NCBI GenBank assembly: GCA_949775045.1
Contig: OX459105.1
Coordinates: 7,247,240 to 7,311,239, forward strand
Direction of reading: 5' to 3'
DNA length: 64,000 bases
Source: Metridium senile
Taxonomy: Eukaryota; Cnidaria; Anthozoa; Actiniaria; Metridiidae
The notes beneath the pieces were generated by a model. It was given only the letters and a program-made list of their open reading frames with translations, searched no databases and had not been told where the DNA came from. Numbering within the stretch: position 1 is the stretch's first letter; every line of letters begins with the position of its first letter. Shown one piece after another: positions 49,701-60,100 of the stretch. The position numbers and the translations under genes were made by a program.

Positions 49701-50068
49701 TTATTTAAGGAGGGTAGGCGTGTTAACGTTTTATTCTCTTGAAAGCTTACCTCGTCCTCACGAATCTGCTGAAACAAAGCCCCTTCGCTGTACATCAACC
49801 TCTTCTCACCACATTCACCGACAAGACCAAACGCTTGAAGCCAACAAGTCTCAAATGTAAGATTATAATTATACGAGACACAATGATCATCTCTGTTGCA
49901 CCGTAAAGCGCACTCTAGCCAATCCACATCTTTTAGCAGACATTTATGCTTTGATGGTGTTATTGAAGTTGCTAACATTTTGTTTCGTATGACTTGAGTA
50001 GAAAAGAAATTACCGGCTAAAATGGTAACTACCTTTGAGAGAATACACAGTATTGCTAGTGGATACAT
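40739..50068 (-). CDS. Secreted PAN/apple plus fibrinogen-like domain protein (skeletal-organic-matrix-like)
   Basis: Exons on the minus strand in reading order: 50068-49751, 43386-43240, 42639-42384 and 41027-40739 (stop at the low end). The first exon starts with [18 protein letters not shown], a signal peptide, then a PAN/apple module with the Cys pattern [23 protein letters not shown] and TCW. The later exons give [33 protein letters not shown] (the start of a fibrinogen C-terminal domain), then a diverged part ending in NDSWSLYVR. The last three exons join in consistent phase. Exon 1 ends in phase 0 but 43386 needs phase 1, so at least one exon between them is missing from this reading. 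The architecture is common in corals and sea anemones, where it is often labelled uncharacterized skeletal organic matrix protein. Role is probably extracellular; no enzyme is implied. Confidence 0.75.
42134..42362. mobile_element. Foldback element, family F copy 1
   Basis: Outer ends AATAGTCAACTTCACAGTTC and GAACTGTGAAGGGGACTATT pair. Inner parts also pair: GACGAACGTCGAGCTTG with CAAGCTCAACGTTCG, and AATGATAGAG with CTCTATCATT. It ends 22 bp from the donor of the 42384-42639 exon. Confidence 0.8.
42845..43002. mobile_element. Foldback element, family F copy 2
   Basis: TAGCCTGGCCGAAGCGAGAC at the left pairs with GTCTCGCTTCGATGCAAAGG and GCCTGGCTA at the right. AACGATAGAGACACGCGAAT is shared with the copy at 42134-42362, as is the right flank AAGATGGCGCAGGGAAC. 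The left outer arm appears truncated or displaced. Confidence 0.7.
43467..43531. repeat. GGTT microsatellite
   Basis: About 16 perfect GGTT units, within the intron upstream of the 43240-43386 exon. Confidence 0.95.
44024..44115. repeat. TTCATTCATTAATTCATTTA tandem repeat
   Basis: A 20-bp unit repeats about three times with degenerate ATTC/ATTT tetramers on each side. Confidence 0.85.
44434..44931 (-). CDS. Unrecognised open reading frame, possible exon or orphan
   Basis: An open frame of about 165 codons runs on the minus strand with no ATG near its start; it could be an internal or last exon. It begins [20 protein letters not shown] and contains [16 protein letters not shown] and [17 protein letters not shown]. 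The opening resembles the third strand of TIR or SEFIR domains, but only over about 20 residues, and the rest does not match what I know of them. It lies inside the large first intron of the PAN/fibrinogen-like gene on the same strand; its phases do not identify it as the missing exon. A diverged gene fragment is the best description. Confidence 0.25.
   Translation of the reverse strand, partial: DLSRSIVILCSNYISNEFDELILDPDWANTRALHHPAQFENEYGGPLFYFSFGSTYVILYVERIISIHESRATLTYWRKILENLAPSRNISPNNCPKPNHTIAVLYLRGPTQTQLSAGAGDFIMQFFISSRSGKIWSKPDIFMCGPLPFNILPPEPAVNGMYVYL
45889..46245. mobile_element. Dispersed element, family B copy 2
   Basis: Reverse complement of the element at 18315-18695. Shared words include GAATGCCAATATGGCTTCAT and CAAAAGTGTGAAAAACACC. 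The right end is GTCAATTGGCACTCAGCCTA. Confidence 0.7.
46314..47077. mobile_element. Element with ATCGCC/AAATCGC internal repeats
   Basis: Ends GGCCTGCCTT and CCTAGGCAGGCC are inverted, as are AAAGTCGCC near the left and GGCGACTTT near the right. Both flanks are rich in short ATCGCCCTAAAA and AAGTCGCATTAAATTACG repeats; the middle is AT-rich. The plan recalls the smaller element at 11976-12145. Confidence 0.65.
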
Positions 50069-51573
50069 GTTGGTCTAACGGCTAGCGTTAGATAACTGAC
50101 GATAGTGGTTCGATGATCTACGTAATTGACGATCACTCACTGTTTCAATCAATATTCATTAATATTCCAATTGCTTAAAGCACTATAGTAGCTCTTTAGC
50201 AAAGTTCATGATTAATTCATGGCACAATCAACGATTGTGGAAACAAGACGCGGACTCAAGACCACCTTTGATGCAAGTACATGGTTTGATTTTGTATATA
50301 TTTCAGGATATGTTTCGTAAATTGAAAAGTTTTCTATTTATTTAACTAATACGATGTGTAGTATTTAACCAGGAAACTGTAAAGTCAAAGAATTACCGAC
50401 AAAAAAAAACATGACGTTTTCTGTCATTTATTATTATGTCTTTTGGGGCGGCTCTCAAGCTAGCCAATCATTAACATTGTTTAGTTGCCCAATTTGGATT
50501 GCCATGGCAATAATTTGTTTTGTCCCTCCAAAATAATTTGGAACAAATTGTTTTAGACAAAAACTGACGATTATGGATGGAAAGGTTTAATTTTTCTTTA
50601 ATGTACTTAAAATAATGTTAGTTGCTCAATAGCTGTATACACCCTGTCAGTTCTGTATCATTGAAGACATTTGACCCGCTCGAGGCATTGATAAACAAAA
50701 CTAAACACTGAAAAAAACAATTACTAAAAGCAGTGCACCACAATTAATAAAACACAATTATATGATTAAAGAAAGAACTAAAGACAAAAGTCAGAAGATT
50801 ATCCTTGTAAAATATAAGTATTTGTTATGCACTATTCATTCATGAGTCAACCTAAAGATAATTGCTTGAAGATGTTTACGTTTTTAAAACACCTACCCCT
50901 AGGGGTTTCCGCGCAAATACTAAACACAACAATCGTTTATTGATTGGCTTTGACGATTGTGAATATATGAATTGTATATATTATTATCCGCTGCTTGAAA
51001 AATAAAACTAATGCTACATCGGTCAGTTTCTCTAGTCGCTTTGATATTGTATATTTAGATCTTGACTAAAACAGCTATTTATTTAGATACAGTTCACGAT
51101 GTTTGGAGTTAGCGCTAGCAAGCTAATCGCTGATATCTCGGCCGAGAAATCATAGACTAACCTTCATGCGTTAACTGCATTTAAACAAGAGGCAGACTGA
51201 AGGGAGATTTTCTTGGCAGCCTGTCTTGAGATTCAATAAAATTAAACGACTTTTTCTTTTACCAATTAACTGAACCAAGGTAAACAAATAAAAATCGCTT
51301 TAAAGCTGAGAACTGATAGAAGCAAAAACAAACAGCTATCAGTGTATTTGTTTGCAGTATTTGCTTTTAATTTTCTTGAAAATATCAAATTGCGTTTATT
51401 TTTGTTCTTTTCGGCCAGTTATGAGAACCGTGCCGATTCAATGCTCGACCTTTCAAGGCTGCAAATACATGTACCACAAATTTAAAAGATTTTGATTCTT
51501 TTTTCTATGTTTCATTATTGTATTTAACTGTATTTTTTGTTCACCTCAAAATCTGATAAACAGTTAAGCGGAC

Positions 51574-51779
51574 AACACATTAGGCGCTCGTTGGAACGAA
51601 TTTCGATCGCCGCCTGAAAATTGTCAAGTGTAGCTGCTTTGACGGCGAATTGTTTGAGCGATCTTGATCGGCGTGGCTAGCGATCGAAATCGCCCATATC
51701 TGACATGTCAGATTTGCCTGCGATTGGCGACGTAAAAATTCGCTCGACCGAGCCCTATGGTAGAAATTCGCCTAGTGTG
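51574..51779. mobile_element. GC-richer element with CACATTAGGCG ends
   Basis: ACACATTAGGCG at the left and CGCCTAGTGTG at the right are inverted. The interior is visibly richer in CGATCG and GCGA words than the AT-rich surroundings. About 205 bp. Confidence 0.55.
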
Positions 51780-52208
51780 GCTTTAGTTTATCCAAAACAC
51801 CGCCAAATTCAAAAGACCATGATCTTCTGACATGACTATATCGCTTCTATATTGATGGCAATAGTGTTTTTCTATGTTTCATCATTGTATCAAACTGTAT
51901 TTTTTTGGCCGCCTCAAAATTAGATAAACAGTTAGTTTATCCAAAACACCGCCATGAATGAATTTGTTGGATGCTACAGTTCCGATGAACGGATGACAAC
52001 ATTCAATTAAGTAAGCTATTACTATCATATATAATTGTGTTTTCTCCAATGTGGTTGCCCTCTAGACTTTTACTAATGTTCATCACTCGGATCTTTACCT
52101 AAACTCTCGAACCACTTGAGCTATTAGGACAGCTACAGATTTAAAAATACACAAATCAACAATTAATACGTGCTATAACACACACACAAAATAAATACGA
52201 AACAAGCC

Positions 52209-52300
52209 GAAGAGAACAATTAAGAAGAAGCCAAAAAAAAAAAGAAGAAGAAGAAGAAGAAGAAGAAGAAGAAGAAGAAGAAGAAGAAGAAGAAGAAGAG
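52209..52300. repeat. GAA microsatellite
   Basis: About 20 GAA/AAG units, followed by further purine-rich sequence to about 52450. Confidence 0.95.
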
Positions 52301-52913
52301 AGGTCAAGGAGTATATGAGGATGTGGAAATAAGATTAAAAAAAGTAGAAAAAGGGAATTTCGAAGAAGAAGTAGAAATTAACGTTCCAAGAAAAAGCAAT
52401 AAGGAGGAGGAGGATAGAGAGGGGAAAATGAAAAAGATCGCGAAAAAACGGATTAAAAACTTGCAATGAGAAATTGGTAATTAAAAAAATGATCAGATGT
52501 TATCTTTAACTTTAAATATGGCGTAATTTACATCAACAATCGAAAAAAAACTAAACTTAGCAACCACAACAAACCAACAAACATGTAAACACAGTATCTA
52601 TCATAGAAGAATCGGGATTCTTTTAGTATTTAGACTGATACCCTGAGGGTTATTTGTTAGTCAGTAACTCTCTTACAAATTACAGGTAAATATATCCTCG
52701 TTGAAACAGAGTAGAAATTATGAATTTAAAACTATAGCTTCAAGCCAATGAGAGAGTTGGTATCTGGTTTTGTAACTGATTATACCCACCCATACATTAA
52801 TATGCACGTCAAGTAATGAGTTGTTATATGGCTTGTAGCTATTTATACTTAGTGTTTGTTGAGTGCTTTTTAATCAAGAGTTCTTGTTCAACTTGAAAAA
52901 GTCACGATCAACG

Positions 52914-54490
52914 ATGGGAGGGCTGGAGAATTCAAAGTAATTTTTCCAAAAAAACGTTTGACCCTCCCCGGCCAGCGACTCCAAAACTAAACTCATGACC
53001 CTCCCCATCCAGTATACTTAGAATACCCATGGCCCTCCCCCCATGGTCACACTCAGGTTTTATATATCTACACAAATGAATTTTTCTCTCGGCCGTTTAT
53101 TAAATTTATTATTAAAAATAAGTAACATCTTCTATTAAATAAACAAAAACTGCAAAAATCATTTGAATTTTATATGTCATTGAAGTAGTATTTGATTGAG
53201 AACGAATACAACACATAAACTACGTCGAAGGGTAATTCACAACTTGTTGAGTCTGAGCGCATGTTATTGTGTTTAAACTTATACACCCTTTCCGAGAAAC
53301 TTTGTCACCCGTAGAGTGAAAAGCCTACAAGCTAGTAGCGCATGGAACTATGGGTGACCTATGTAAATTTTATTAGGACACAGGGATTTCATTGACACAT
53401 TGTTACACTTGTCAATCTGTTATTGAGAAATGGCCGTTTTGACTTATCAAACAACGAGAAAGGCGTTCCGAATGCACATTTAGTTTCTGAACTGATCAAT
53501 GATCCTTTGCGCCACTAGCTTGTGTGCTTTTCACGGGTGTCAAACTTTCTCGCAAATGGTGTATAAATTCATACTTTAATACACAAATAATTTGTAATAT
53601 CTATAGTACTCCCTTGTTTTATAGAGTATTTTACCAATGTTTATGCGTCCCCTCCCTCCCTCGAGGCAGTCACGTATGTCCACACGAACTCGAGTTCACT
53701 TTGAGCCTTCTTCTATACATATCGTTGTTTATAATTGCTGTTATTTTCACATTGTTTTTACATTTTATTTTCACATTTTTATGTACTTTTCTTTTATTAA
53801 TTTCCTTTAACTTTATCATACCACCGTTTGTTCCACACTTACAGTCGGTTCATACACATCGCTCTTGCATTAAAAACTTATGAACTCAATGTATATTTCT
53901 TAAAATAACACCAGATATTTCTCGCATTAAACCGGGACTTACACCACCTACAACCTAAAGAAACACTTGTACATAAGCATTTAAAAAATTACATATATAT
54001 TTCTTAAAAAGAACACCACCTACAACATACGCAAACACTTCTACATAAGCACTTAAGAATTACATATGTATTTATTAAAAAGACTCCTCAGCTGGCAGTT
54101 CCTGTCATGAAGTAACAGAGGCCCCAACTGATGCTACCTCCTCACGCTATGGACGCAAAAGAAGCAGAGTCATGCGGGACAACTTTGTCCGTGGGCTCAA
54201 ATTGACATGTGACTAATAAACTCGTAGATGGATCGATACATATCAAATACACTAAACATATTGAAATTACAATTTATTTATCAAGGTTGAGATAATATAT
54301 TGTTTCATACTCATACTACTGTTTCATATATTCAAAATAAATTAAAAGAACAAAAATGTGATCAAAATTAAAATGAGTAAATTAAAAGGATAGCCCTCCC
54401 ATAGATTAATTTCAAATGAAATGTGTGGCCCTCCCCTTAAGCTTATAATTTGACTATTGACCCTCCCCTCTTAGGCTCCAGCCCTCCCCC
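52914..54490. mobile_element. Putative 1.6-kb element with GGGAGGGCTGGAG ends
   Basis: GGGAGGGCTGGAG at the left and CTCCAGCCCTCCC at the right are inverted. Repeated (G)ACCCTCCCC and GGCCCTCCCC words lie inside both ends. A family E element (53279-53565) is nested within. No credible transposase is seen. Confidence 0.6.
53279..53565. mobile_element. Inverted-repeat element, family E copy 2
   Basis: TATACACCCTTTCCGAGAAA at the left and TTTCTCGCAAATGGTGTATA at the right pair. A further internal pair is AAAGCCTACAAGCTAGTAGC with GCCACTAGCTTGTGTGCTTT. Confidence 0.75.
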
Positions 54491-54550
54491 CCCCCCCCGA
54501 TAATTAACGTACCTTCCCTTATTAGCTAGTCAGTTTGGGCGCTGGGGACA

Positions 54551-54822
54551 CCCTTTGTCCAAGTGGTAGGGGTGATCGGCGTACCTTTTAGTGTAAAAAA
54601 ATATTTCCTGTGCGTAACTTTTAGGGTTCTTTTAGGGTTCTGATTAAAAAATCAGTTACGTAGCATGATTTCGTATCTGTAAGAGTCATTTTTACTCTGT
54701 TTTGTTGCTTTGTGGGGGTAGAAATCGACAAGGCTTTATCAGTTATTTTTATCAGTTGTGCGTACCTTTTAGGGGTCGTTTTCAAAACCCCCGCCGATCA
54801 CCCCTACCACTTGGACACAGGA
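54551..54822. mobile_element. Foldback element with AAGTGGTAGGGGTGATCGGC arms
   Basis: CCAAGTGGTAGGGGTGATCG and CGATCACCCCTACCACTTGG are perfect inverted arms. GTACCTTTTAG occurs near both inner ends. Diverged relatives with GGTATCTTTTAGGGGTA and ACCCTAAAAGATAC lie in methyltransferase introns near 1200-1345 and 4340-4470. Confidence 0.75.
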
Positions 54823-55186
54823 AGTACACCCCCGGGGATGGTGTATTTTGTATTTAGGCGAGTGAACGAGTATAGTAACATATCTAGCCATATTACACAT
54901 TTTGCTCTTTTATATAAAGAAAAGTATTTTTTTACGACTACATCACTCACAAATAGTTTATGAATTATTGTGTTAGTATAAAAAAGCCTATAAAAAGCAA
55001 TGAGACATTTATTAGTTGTCAAGTGAACCAATGATGGAATAAAAATCGAGAAAAAGGACTTTATGTTTTTGCAATTCAAAATGACGAAAAGTTGAATATA
55101 AAGAATACCAGAAATCATGGTATGGCAAAAAACTGATTGTATTTGATAGCGATTCCTTGATATATTAAATATATGGCTGTCAAAAA

Positions 55187-55443
55187 ATCGTTGTCGCAGA
55201 CCAAGCACTGCAACGGATGTCGGAACTTGAAATCAAAATAATTTGTTGATTTATTGCACGCTAATATAAAAAAAAAAATGTTTCCTCATCCACCACCAAC
55301 CACTTGTACAACTTGTCATATAACACAGACACGCATAACAAAAATATGTTATTAATAAATCGATAATATTAAAGCTAAGAGAGAAAAAAGCCGAAATCCT
55401 TTGCAGGCTTCAGAGTGTGACTGTAGCTTGATTGTGACAACGA
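55187..55443. mobile_element. Inverted-repeat element, family D copy 2
   Basis: Same ends as 32583-32833: ATCGTTGTCGCAGAC at the left and GATTGTGACAACGAG at the right. GGATGTCGGAACTTG and GAAATCCTTTGCAGGCTTC are the inner pair. Confidence 0.7.
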
Positions 55444-55565
55444 GTTTTGCAGACGGTCGGTACATCAAAGACATTGACTTGATCGATATCTTGGTAAAAA
55501 ACATTCTTGAAAGTTTTTTTGCACCTCAATTTATCAGTATTTATAATGTAGAATTACAAAATAAT

Positions 55566-55567
55566 AA

Positions 55568-55612
<45 letters not shown>

Positions 55613-55712
55613 TCGCGGTCATGACGTAAACGTACGAGCGCAGCGAGGTCCGTACAAATGACCAAGAGTCAAATATTTTCCCGTACGGCCCGACCTAACT
55701 CAGTCAATAAGT
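55566..55712. mobile_element. Inverted-repeat element
   Basis: CTTATTGACTGAGT and GGACGGGAAAATATTTG at the left pair with CAAATATTTTCCCGT and ACTCAGTCAATAAG at the right. A further pair, ATCATATGACCC near 55719 and GGGTCATATGAT near 55878, suggests a second adjoining element. CGTACG words are frequent. Confidence 0.7.
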
Positions 55713-55994
55713 TTTTTATCATATGACCCCTCTTTTTAATTTAAAGGCCATTTTTGTTGTGATGTTTCGAGTAGCTGGTCCGTACGTGTTTGTACGGAAC
55801 AGGTGAAAAAAGCCGTACGGACCTCATCACGTGACTTTTTACAAAGGTTTTCTTAAGAGCGCGCGCCGGGCAAAATACGGGTCATATGATAATAAACATA
55901 ATTCCTTGACTATATTACATGAGTCTGATTTTAACAATGATTCATGTTAGATTGGAATTGCATTGTTTGCAGCAAAATGGCATATTAATTAGTT

Positions 55995-56236
55995 CACAGG
56001 CCAAACAATCCACTTTTACACTAAATGTATTGAGACGAAATAATAGTGAAAATACGTATTCATTTTTACAATTGTTTTTGAGCATATCTTAGCCCTGTTT
56101 TGTTGTTAAATGTATTTAACTGTTGTTAAATGTATCTAACAACAACACAGGACTAAAATATGTTCAAAAAAATACGATATACTATTATTTCGTCTCGTAT
56201 ATTTACTGTAAAAGTGGATTGTTTGGGCTGCCTGTG
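55995..56236. mobile_element. MITE with CACAGGC(AGCC)CAAA ends
   Basis: CACAGGCCAAACAATCCACT at the left and AGTGGATTGTTTGGGCTGCC (then TGTG) at the right form long inverted repeats that continue through GAGACGAAATAATAG and CTATTATTTCGTCTC. The right end shares its terminal CACAGGCAGCCCAA with both ends of the large element at 59319-61615, so the two may belong to one superfamily. Confidence 0.8.
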
Positions 56237-56920
56237 ATACGTTTGGTGATATATAACATTCCTTAGCTGTCATGTTGCGTGGGAGCATTGGCTATACTTG
56301 ACCTTTATTTGCAGACTTAATCTAAGAGAGATTTCTACATTTCGTTGTCGCCAAGTTATTCGTAATAACCTCAACAGTTAACTCAGTTAACTGCAATTAG
56401 TTACACAAAGTTTTTCGGTCGATTCTGGTATAACACAGCAGGATAAGACAGTAGGTCGGAAGGTAAGCGGTTAGCCAGTATTGCGATTTACTGATTGTTT
56501 CGGTATGGAACGTAGGAAACCTGGCAAACATTCTTTCTTGATATGCAATAATGTACTAAAACTACAACTATGATCACACATATAGCGTTTGTTCTTTGTG
56601 ATTGCCTACAAACTATAAGTTGGCTGATTCTGCCTGGTCAGTTGAAAGTACATCAAGAAAATCCAACTGTGTTCTTGCTTGACATGCAGCTACATTTGTA
56701 GAAGTAAACAGTGTTTAAATGGCACTGAGCGTTCTCTAATGTGCACTACATACATTATCCAGGGTACCAAAGTTATCTTACTTACCGTTTGTAAATCTGA
56801 CGACGGTTTGTAATACACAAGCCGTGAATGTTAATATTTTTAAAGGACAGAAACTCCGCAGAAACTACAATTGCAGAAACGAACACCCTGGTTGCCAGGT
56901 TATATTAGCCTGCGTTTTTT

Positions 56921-56944
56921 TGGGGGGGGGGGGGGGGGGGGGGG
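56921..56944. repeat. Poly-G tract
   Basis: An uninterrupted run of more than 20 G, followed by TGGAGGTGAGAG. Unusually long for a homopolymer in this AT-rich DNA. Confidence 0.9.
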
Positions 56945-57193
56945 TGGAGGTGAGAGTAGTTTATGAGTAGCTGTGTCTCCTATAAACCTTTGTCATAACT
57001 GGACTTTTACGGTCGAGTAAAAAAATATCGGTAATGCTCGTCATATCTTTTCCAGGGGTATGTGAATTCCAGTGATCCGAGAATGATCAGTATCAATCTA
57101 TAATTAAGGCGGAGCATCGAATCGGCTTACACAATGGATAAAGAAAACGTGTAATACACCTTATGGAATATCAAACTCCAATTGATTTTTAGG

Positions 57194-60100
57194 ATGGGTA
57201 AAAAGGAGAACAAACAAAAGGATGAAAACAAACAAACTAAGAAGAAGAAAAAAGAGGATGTCCCTCTTGTTCTTGTGAACGGTAATGCAGGCAAAGACAA
57301 TGAAGGAATGGACGACGAGGAAGAAGAAAAAGTTGACAAGACATTGGAAACTAAAGTAAGATTAAGAAAAAAGACATTTTTCTTGTAAGATGGTGTGCAG
57401 AAGAGAAGCGAATTAAGGAAAGGGAAGGGAAGGGAAGGGAAGGGAAGAGAAGGGAAGGGAAGGGAAGGGAAGGGAAGGGAAGGGAAGGGAAGGGAAGGGA
57501 AGGGAAGGGAAGGGAAGGGAAGGGAAGGGAAGGGAAGGGAAGGGAAGGGAAGGGAAGGGAAGGGAAGGGAAGGGAAGGGAAGGAAAGGGAAGGAAAGGGA
57601 AGGGAAGGGAAGGAAAATTTATAGCTACAGATGAATGAAATGTCATAATTAAATTATTTTGGATGCATGTCCTTTAACAAGCATAAAACATTGCAAGGGC
57701 TCAGTTTCCCATAATGCTTTGTTCTTGTAAATGGCGTTCGTGCACATAGCCTATTGTGATAAAAGTGAACAGCTTTTTAGACTTTGCATTTCTGATTATC
57801 ATTTTGATGTTGCTATTATATCAGTTAGAGTCACATGACCTATTAGAGTCGCATATATGTGTGTTAATTCGCTGTGTTTGCAGAAGAAAGTATCGAAGCC
57901 AGAACAGCTTTGTGCTGCAGCGTATTCTGGGAACAAGGAGGATCTTGAGAAACTGCTGGACAAAGGAGTTGGTAAGTAAGACCAGCAATAATGGTCTCCT
58001 CCGCAGGCATCTCTCTATAGGGGTCTGTGAACGAAGAGACACAAACCAACACGAGGGTGAGGGGAAAGAAAGAAAGAAAGCAACGTACAATATTGGTTTC
58101 TATTTTTTTATTTTTTAAAGATCGACGCAAATTGTTGTTAATTTATTGTTTTGGCTACCATTTGATCTCAATGAACAAAAAACGAACACAAGGGGGAGGG
58201 AAGGAGGATGGAAACAACGAGGGAGAAAGTTAAACGCTGTAAACACTCGTGTTTTATTCTTTTTTTAAAGACGCAAATTGATGGACTCAGTTTAGCTATA
58301 GTTATCATTTCGATACTGAACCAACTATAAAATAATGTCAATCAGACAAGAATTCTGATCTGGTGAACCCATATAATAAACCTGATCTGAATGCCCAGGT
58401 AACCGTCCTCCGCATGCAGGCAACCCATGGGGCTTAATAAAGGGGAAAAGTGGATAAGAGGAATTGGGTCCAAAAAAATCTTATTTCCCTCGCCCCAATT
58501 CGTGCCAAGTCCTTCTCGGCCTTCCACATTTACCCCAAAAACCAACCTTGTTCCCAAGCCCTTATCCCTTCGCTTTTTTCAGGGCGAAGTTTCCCCAAAG
58601 CGAGCGAGAGTTGGCTGTGCAGGTGGCTAATATTGTTATATGTTTACAGATATGAACTACCGTGACGAGTATGGCAAGTCACCACTACACCACGCTACAT
58701 CAGGGAAACAACATCATATAGTCGAGCTATTACTGGCACGAGGTGCTGACGTCACACTACAGGATCAACGGGGGGACACTCCACTGCATTCTTCCGTGAG
58801 GTCTGGTGATGAACCGTCAGTCACGGTATGGATTGGTTATCTGTCATATTGATACTCGTTATACTCGATTAAATACTGAACACAAGAAGATAAGTTTCAT
58901 ATCTCCAAGCTCCCATTTATTAATCTGTTTACGTGACCACGTCCTGATGTTACATGATCACGTCCTGATGGATAGTTTAAGTACAATTCATATACAAAGT
59001 CACAGCTTAAGCCTAATCGTAGCTAAAGAGGATAAGCAACAAGTTAAGACTTGTGTGGAAATAACTATTAGTTATTATATCTTGTCATGCAACATATCAA
59101 TTTATTATTAAAATTCTGTCACGTATCATATATAGGGCAGAATGTTGACTATATTGGTGAATGTATTTAATGTATATAGATATATATATATCTTTGCTCC
59201 TAGACGCTGTTAAGTAGCGAGCGATGTAATGTGAATGCTGAAGGAAGAGGACTATGTTCACCATTACATATCGCATGTGGTATGGACAAACTATCTATTT
59301 GTAAAGTTCTGGTAGGTACACAGGCAGCCCAACTATTGTCTTTGAGGATTTTTTTTAATGACAATAAAGTTATTTTTAACCGCGCGCCGAGCGAAATAAA
59401 TATTGAGCGCGCGGGTGGGGTTCCTGTGGTGTGTTTGTTTGAGAGCTCGCGGATGGGATTCCTGTGGCTTTTTGCAAGCAATTTTTCGGTCGCGCGGAAT
59501 CGCACGTACGACAAAAAGATTGAAGAAAGTAGTATATTTATACAAGGTCTGAAACTCGATGGCGTGGATGGATAGATGTGCGCCCCAGCTTGTGGTGACG
59601 GCGAAGACTCAACGACGAGCGCCGAGAAGGACGCGAGAAGCAATCGACTCACTCGCCAAAGAAAAACTTTTATATTCAAACTTTTCTTTTAAAACAAGTT
59701 TTATTTTCTTATACGGATTTTCACTAAGTAAACCTCTAACAAAAACAAACAGCCAGTGTGTGAAATTTCTTTCCAAGTTTATTGAAATGCTAAACATATA
59801 GTTAATATATTTTACAATGTGAAAATATTTTGTTCAAAGTGTATTTAATCAAATCTGTAAAGATGTTTTAGCTTTTATAGTTTTTCGAAAATAGTTTATA
59901 AAATACAGCTATAAACGCTTCACACTTTCATAACAAATGTTATTATTGTTTGAACCGCTAAACTAACTAAAGTTTTCACGAAATTAAGTTTAGTTCGGGT
60001 TTTAGTTGGTTTGAACAAGATAATATTATTCGTTTTGACATACAAACTTCAACTTCAATAATTACCTGTACACACCAGGCTACTAGAAAAGCTTTCCCTA

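Larger units (their letters stand above)
50069..57193. other. Intergenic stretch between divergent PAN-like and ankyrin genes
   Basis: The two flanking genes point away from each other, so both promoters should lie in this 7.1-kb stretch. No gene is supported within it. 50069-51570 shows nothing recognisable; from 51574 on it is largely mobile elements and simple repeats. Confidence 0.5.

Noticed and set aside
57395..57646. Gly/Lys/Arg-rich and Pro/Ser/Leu/Phe-rich frames on both strands
   Set aside because: Both arise only from the 5-bp GGGAA array, which has no stop codon in any frame.
59231..59679. Frames on both strands across the left end of the 59319 transposon
   Set aside because: Only 59204-59311 is ankyrin coding; the rest is the transposon's terminal repeat, as shown by the mirrored frames at 61317-61668.
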